From: Paragonimus westermani
Lineage: Eukaryota > Platyhelminthes > Trematoda > Plagiorchiida > Troglotrematidae
Reading direction: 5' to 3'
DNA length: 64,000 bases
NCBI GenBank assembly: GCA_008508345.1
Contig: QNGE01001024.1
Coordinates: 135,877 to 199,876 of the forward strand
In this document: piece after piece, positions 60,032-64,000 of the stretch
Position numbering within the stretch: the stretch's first letter is position 1
Layout of the letters: every line of letters begins with the position of its first letter
Made by a program: the position numbers and the translations under genes
Notes under the pieces: model-generated
Seen by the model: the letters and a program-made list of their open reading frames with translations, nothing else
Database searches by the model: none
Told to the model about the DNA's origin: nothing

Positions 60032-60700
60032 GGCGATTCCAATGGTGACACCATTAAAGGCTGGTGGTATTACATCGAGAAATTTTGGTGACTGTAGGCT
60101 AACTTTGAATACACACCCACTACAATGTACCTGCATAACAGAAAAACCTGAAGGTATTCTGTCTCGTTTGTCGGGTTCTAGGGTGTTTTCAAAAATCGAT
60201 TTAAAGGATGCTTATCTATGAACACCACTTGATGAAGTATCAAGCAATTTGACTGCGATTACTACACCATTCGGACGGTATCGATACAGTTTTCTACCTT
60301 TTGGTTTAAACGTTTCGCTAGCGGTATCGCAGGATGTCATGAATAAAATTACTAGAGACCTAGATGGTATAGAAACCTATCAAGACAACGTTAGTGTTCA
60401 TGCTCCTGATAAGCTTACTCACGTTTATCGTCTTCTTTTTCTCTTGAGACGATTTTTTGGCTCCAATTTGGCCATTAACCTCAAAAAGTGCAGTTTTCCA
60501 GTTTTTGCTTCCTCATGCCTTGGTTACGTTGTCGATAGCAATGGCCTCAGGCCAGATTTGCAACCCTTAGCCCCACTAGTGAATGCACCGTCACCGATTA
60601 ATCACCACGAACTCCGTTCTGTTTTGGATGCAGTTTTATACCACCCACGTTTTATTCCGATCTTCGCCCATTGTGCTACTTGTTTGTTTGATGTTATCCA
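60010..60700 (+). pseudogene. Gypsy reverse transcriptase (YQDN box)
   Basis: RT text follows in two frames. AIPMVTPLKAGGITSRNFGD and SRLSGSRVFSKIDLKDAYL (60,021-60,221) include the first palm Asp (KIDLKDAYL), after which a TGA stop occurs. TAITTPFGRYRYSFLPFGLN and the catalytic box at 60,378-60,389 continue; the box reads YQDN, so the second Asp of YxDD is Asn. LTHVYRLLFLLRRFF, NLKKCSFPVFASSCLGYVVD and PLVNAPSPINHHELRSVLDA complete the thumb and connection. The enzyme would copy element RNA, and is inactive here because of the YQDN box. Confidence 0.88.
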
Positions 60701-61200
60701 TCAACAATTTTTCTTTGTCCAATACCCACGACAAAACGTTTTGTACTTCACTCGACCACCTTCATACTACTGCTGTTTTGAGACCGTTCTCTGCCAAGGA
60801 TCATTCAACTGCAATTACCGGTGTTTTTTCCACTGGAATGGGTGCTTTTTTAACAGTGTGGTAGACCCGTTATATGCATTTCACGTCGTCTGTCTAAAGT
60901 CGAACGCAGATATTCTCAGACCCAACGTGAAACCCGTGGGGTATACTGGGCTGCTAAAAGACTGCATGAGTACCTTCTTGGTCTGCTATTCACTATTGCA
61001 GCAGATTACGAAGCCTTAAAATTCCTGTCATCTTAGCAAATCGATGGCAAAGTCATCTGTTACCATGGTGCAACGTTTGAGCATTGTTCTTAGCTCGCAT
61101 AATTAGACAGTTGTTCATCGAAATGCAACAACAATCCTCTTTGTTTATTTCTTATACCGTATTCCGTCACCGGCTCGAGCTTTAACGACGGTGATTATTC
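60700..61200 (+). pseudogene. Gypsy RNase H region (badly decayed)
   Basis: The 60,583-60,864 frame carries LRPFSAKDHSTAITGVFSTG then MGAFL, corresponding to the start of the RNase H domain, usually ITDASPxGIGAVL. The catalytic Asp of TDAS is lost (TGVF). Downstream traces in other frames fade out by about 61,200. I cannot place the remaining catalytic residues. Confidence 0.65.
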
Positions 61201-61539
61201 ATTAATTCAACCACTGCCAGTAAACAGGGATGCACTTGTGTGCGACACTCGTAAGTTCTTCAGTCCTGTTATCTGCGCCTTAATACTTGGCTGGACACAA
61301 CAGGAGCGGCGTAGATTTCCCGCATTTTACTGTCGCCGTGAAACTTTGTCTATTATTCCGGATGGATTATTGTGTTTTGATGATCTTGTAATTCCACGGA
61401 CTCCGAGATCTTGTTGATGACCGGACGTAGAAGCGTACAATAAACGCTACCAAAAATCGTATCAAACGTGCGCACAAGATTCATATGAACCAATCACAAT
61501 GGCTCCCATGGTCTGTTACGTTTAAAATATTTCAGAGTT

Positions 61540-62571
61540 CACGTTGACTATTGCAGTTCTTTCCTGGGGAAACAATATGCCCTAATGATTATTGATGCCT
61601 ATTCCAGATGGCCCGGAGTTTTTCTGTGATGAATGTCGTTGAAAATATACTCTCACGTCAGTCGTTGAAGTTTAGGTTGCACAATTTTTGATACGGCGCC
61701 TAATTCTAATACAAGCGTCTGATTGCCGTTTATTCGTTCTGTTCTGCTCGCTGCGGATATACGGGATATTGGCTCGTGATGAGTTCTATCTATTCATGGA
61801 GTATCACATTTTCTAACGACATCACCGAGTGCAGAATTTGCACAGCATGCATTGAGAAGTGTATTCTGTAGAGAGGGTGTATATGCTGCTTTGGTCACCG
61901 ACAACGGTACCCACTTCACCGCGAAGATTTCAGAAGAATGAATAAAAGGACTTTGATGTCGACATTTCCTTAATGCTCCACGACATCCGCAGTCCAATGG
62001 AATTGCAGAAAATTTTGTACGCACGTTGAAGTCTGCCACTGCTTCTTTACCACCGAACTCATTTTTAGAACTTGATCGAGGAGTCAATAATTTTCTCATG
62101 CAATACGGAAACGCTGCACATTCGGTAACTGGAAAGATCCCCGCAGTCCTTTTCAAATCTCTTTCTCTGCGTAAAAGTCTTGACTGTACAAAAACAGCTG
62201 ATGTTACACGTTTCAAAGGCAATGGTCTACGTCTTGTCAATGGAGCAGTTCTTTCATCTCAGGGGAATTGCACAGTTACTATTCTTGACTTGAAAGACCT
62301 TTCTTGCCATCGTAGACATGTTGACCAGGTTGAGTTCAATTTCAGAGATAATCCTGTTGCATATGAAGGAAACAACATGACTGAAGCACAGGATTTTTCT
62401 GAATTAAATGAAAAACACGAAGAATCTAGACCACCATGGAATTACATGTATTCGCTCGTTGATTCAAGGTGTGGTGGATGTGATGAACATGACTCATATA
62501 CCTTGTCTCTTTTCGTTATGCAATTGTTTTATTATGTTAAAATCCTGTACAAGTGTGAAACGTACGATTAA
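61540..62571 (+). pseudogene. Gypsy integrase, core split by about 190 bp
   Basis: The first core strand reads FRVHVDYCSSFLGKQYALMI then IDAYSRWPGVFL (first catalytic Asp codon at 61,546-61,548). Text then becomes unrecognisable until AEFAQHALRSVFCREG (from about 61,828) and LVTDNGTHFTAK, with the second Asp in TDNG (61,900-61,902). The gap is longer than the family norm, suggesting an insertion at about 61,625-61,820. After a stop, APRHPQSNGIAENFVRTLKS carries the catalytic Glu (62,008-62,010). The open frame 62,026-62,571 (181 codons) gives the C-terminal part (NNFLMQYGNAAHSVTGKIPA, HRRHVDQVEF). All three catalytic acids are present but in different frames. Confidence 0.86.
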
Positions 62572-62664
62572 ATGATATACGTTCCTTGTTATTGTACCCG
62601 ATAGCGTTTTCCACTTCTTATACGTTCGATCCTCATCCTATTCAATTCAATTCTAATTACAACA
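62447..62664 (+). repeat. Probable 3' LTR of the Gypsy element
   Basis: The segment begins with TGTATTC and ends with ACAACA, i.e. TG...CA, and aligns with a second copy at about 52,226-52,406. The end boundary is supported by the loss of similarity after ACAACA in both copies. The start is less certain, and the integrase frame formally runs into it up to 62,571. Confidence 0.5.
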
Positions 62665-64000
62665 CTGACTGTCAGGCATTGCGCCCATGGACTTACGTGT
62701 TGATATAACTAAAATCCTGCCTGCATACTGCTTGTACACGCTTTTTGGCTTTGAAAAATTGTTATGATCATTACTAAACACAAGTTGTACAGAATGTCAG
62801 AGTCACCGGTTGTGAGATAGCATTCCTCGTATCTGCGTTTGACTGGCCCAAGATGACCACGAACTTCACATCGCATTTTCGAAGTTAGACGAAGTGAAGT
62901 GACATTAGTTATGCGTGGACTGTACACAAACTATTACGAAAAGAAAACAAAGAAAGTCGAACCAGGATAACGATAAAATCGACAAAAATGGTGGGGGCTG
63001 TGGTGAAAGTATAAAGGTACAACTTAGTAATCAGTGGACACAGATGCTAAAATAACACGTAAGTCTGCATTCTCCGGAAGCGCATTTCAATAGGCCAGTC
63101 AAAAAGAATAGTACGCACGATTGATGGCCCTTCAACTACGGCGGCGCCATTCGCTAATCAGCCGTGTGGCTGTACGGAGGACGTATAACGTGATAGAGCT
63201 CGTACTAACTTACACCACAAAACAGGTTCCAGTTTCATCTGTAAAACCCTAGATCATTTTGTTCGCCAGATCCTACATCGTTTACTTATTTTCACCTAGC
63301 TGCTAGTTCGCCTACACTGACATGACAGAGCAAACACTGAATTTTTGGATCCCGGAACGCATCCTAGCATAGGTGAAAAGCCCGTGGTGCAAATGCAGTT
63401 CGGCACCCGTGTGCGCACGTCAGCCGATAAACAGACTACTGGGATAAGTGATCGTCCGCCATATTTTGAACAGCCATCACCCGATGGATCTCAAGCACGC
63501 ATTCACAAGTGTTTGCGCAATAGATAAGTCCCGGAGGTTAAATTGCGCTGAGACAGTTGCCTTGAAACGTTGGTGTCCACATCTATGTGTGCAGAAAAAC
63601 TCCTGTCGGCTTGACACTGGCATAATAACGATGGTACTGACTGATTAGCGATTAGATTCACCGTATGACCCCGTGTAAGTTTGGTTCCGCATGTGATCCT
63701 TGGTTTCCGTCTTATAATCTGTAGTTCTGTAGTACGCACTTAATATATGAAGAAAGTTACCAGACTACAATTAATCCGCGTTAACGGTTTTGACTGTTCG
63801 ATTGAGATAACAATAAACGTCCAGTAAAATATTCGAAAATAACAAACAAAGTGCGTCAAACTTGATTCGCGCACAACTGCGCCTGGTCATTGTGAGCTGT
63901 CAAAGCATCTGTTGAAGCTTCCTATAAATCGGGGATAACTTCGGCGTCGAGTCACGCACGACCTTCCTTAAAATGAAATGACATATCTTGGTAACAAGAT
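62665..64000. other. Unassigned downstream flank
   Basis: No gene or element is recognised. Frames at 62,709-62,927 (minus) and 63,345-63,648 are short and without motifs. Confidence 0.4.

Larger units (their letters stand above)
59465..62664 (+). mobile_element. Gypsy (Metaviridae) LTR retrotransposon, CsRn1-like, decayed
   Basis: The pol order protease, RT, RNase H trace, integrase on + is that of Gypsy elements. The text resembles trematode CsRn1-type copies (inference from resemblance). Gag and 5' LTR are not found. The 3' LTR candidate ends near 62,664. RT and RNase H sites are mutated and the integrase core is split, so it is inactive. The parts follow below. Confidence 0.86.

Noticed and set aside
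52171..62664. The 52.2-kb and 62.4-kb LTR-like sequences as the two LTRs of one 10-kb Gypsy element
   Set aside because: The 52.2-kb copy also contains bases from the internal 3' end, so it is another 3' end rather than a 5' LTR. The distance is too large and the sequences are clearly diverged.
1..64000. CRISPR array, bacterial operon, rRNA or spliced-leader RNA gene
   Set aside because: No direct-repeat and spacer pattern, no Shine-Dalgarno-linked gene runs, no rRNA core sequence and no spliced-leader sequence were seen in reading.

Overview
The window looks like nuclear DNA of a flatworm, most probably a digenean trematode (inference). No bacterial gene organisation is visible. There are no operons or long open host reading frames, and every recognisable protein signal comes from a eukaryotic retroelement. 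The kinds present fit trematodes: CR1/RTE-like LINEs, a BEL/Pao element, a Gypsy element of CsRn1-like type, and a tandem repeat carrying a tRNA-like Pol III promoter plus a minimal hammerhead ribozyme, as known from the schistosome Sm-alpha family. I recognise no host protein-coding gene, rRNA or canonical tRNA.

Layout. Positions 1-31,000 are poor in recognisable elements: a decayed LINE at about 8.96-10.1 kb, a CR1/Jockey-like RT shard at about 13.0-13.4 kb, short simple repeats and a few hairpins. From 31.1 to 32.0 kb there is a dense cluster of perfect palindromes of unknown function. From 33.7 to 46.1 kb lies a nest of retroelements: a CR1-like LINE on + (endonuclease plus RT), an inverted shard of BEL gag, a BEL/Pao element with gag and protease nearly readable but its RNase H and integrase core deleted, and a second CR1-like LINE on - containing a perfect 181-bp tandem duplication. 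The stretch 46.1-51.1 kb is unassigned.

The most notable system is at 51.12-52.12 kb. It has two head-to-tail 432-bp units plus a partial third, preceded by an inverted shard of the same unit. Each unit carries Pol III box A/B-like sequences followed by a type I hammerhead ribozyme. The first ribozyme looks intact and the second is weakened. Cleavage at both sites would release one RNA of exactly 432 nt. A shard of a Gypsy 3' end follows at once (52.17-52.41 kb). After another unassigned stretch come a third LINE on - (59.31-58.24 kb) and a Gypsy element (59.47-62.66 kb) with protease, RT, RNase H trace, integrase and a probable 3' LTR related to the 52.2-kb shard.

How it works together: the window is mostly a graveyard of retroelements. 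The RT catalytic boxes of the 9-kb LINE, the BEL element and the Gypsy element are each mutated at a different residue, and those of the 36-kb and 58-kb LINEs are intact but sit in broken frames. None is likely to be autonomous. The hammerhead repeat needs no protein for self-cleavage, but would depend on reverse transcriptase from elsewhere to spread.
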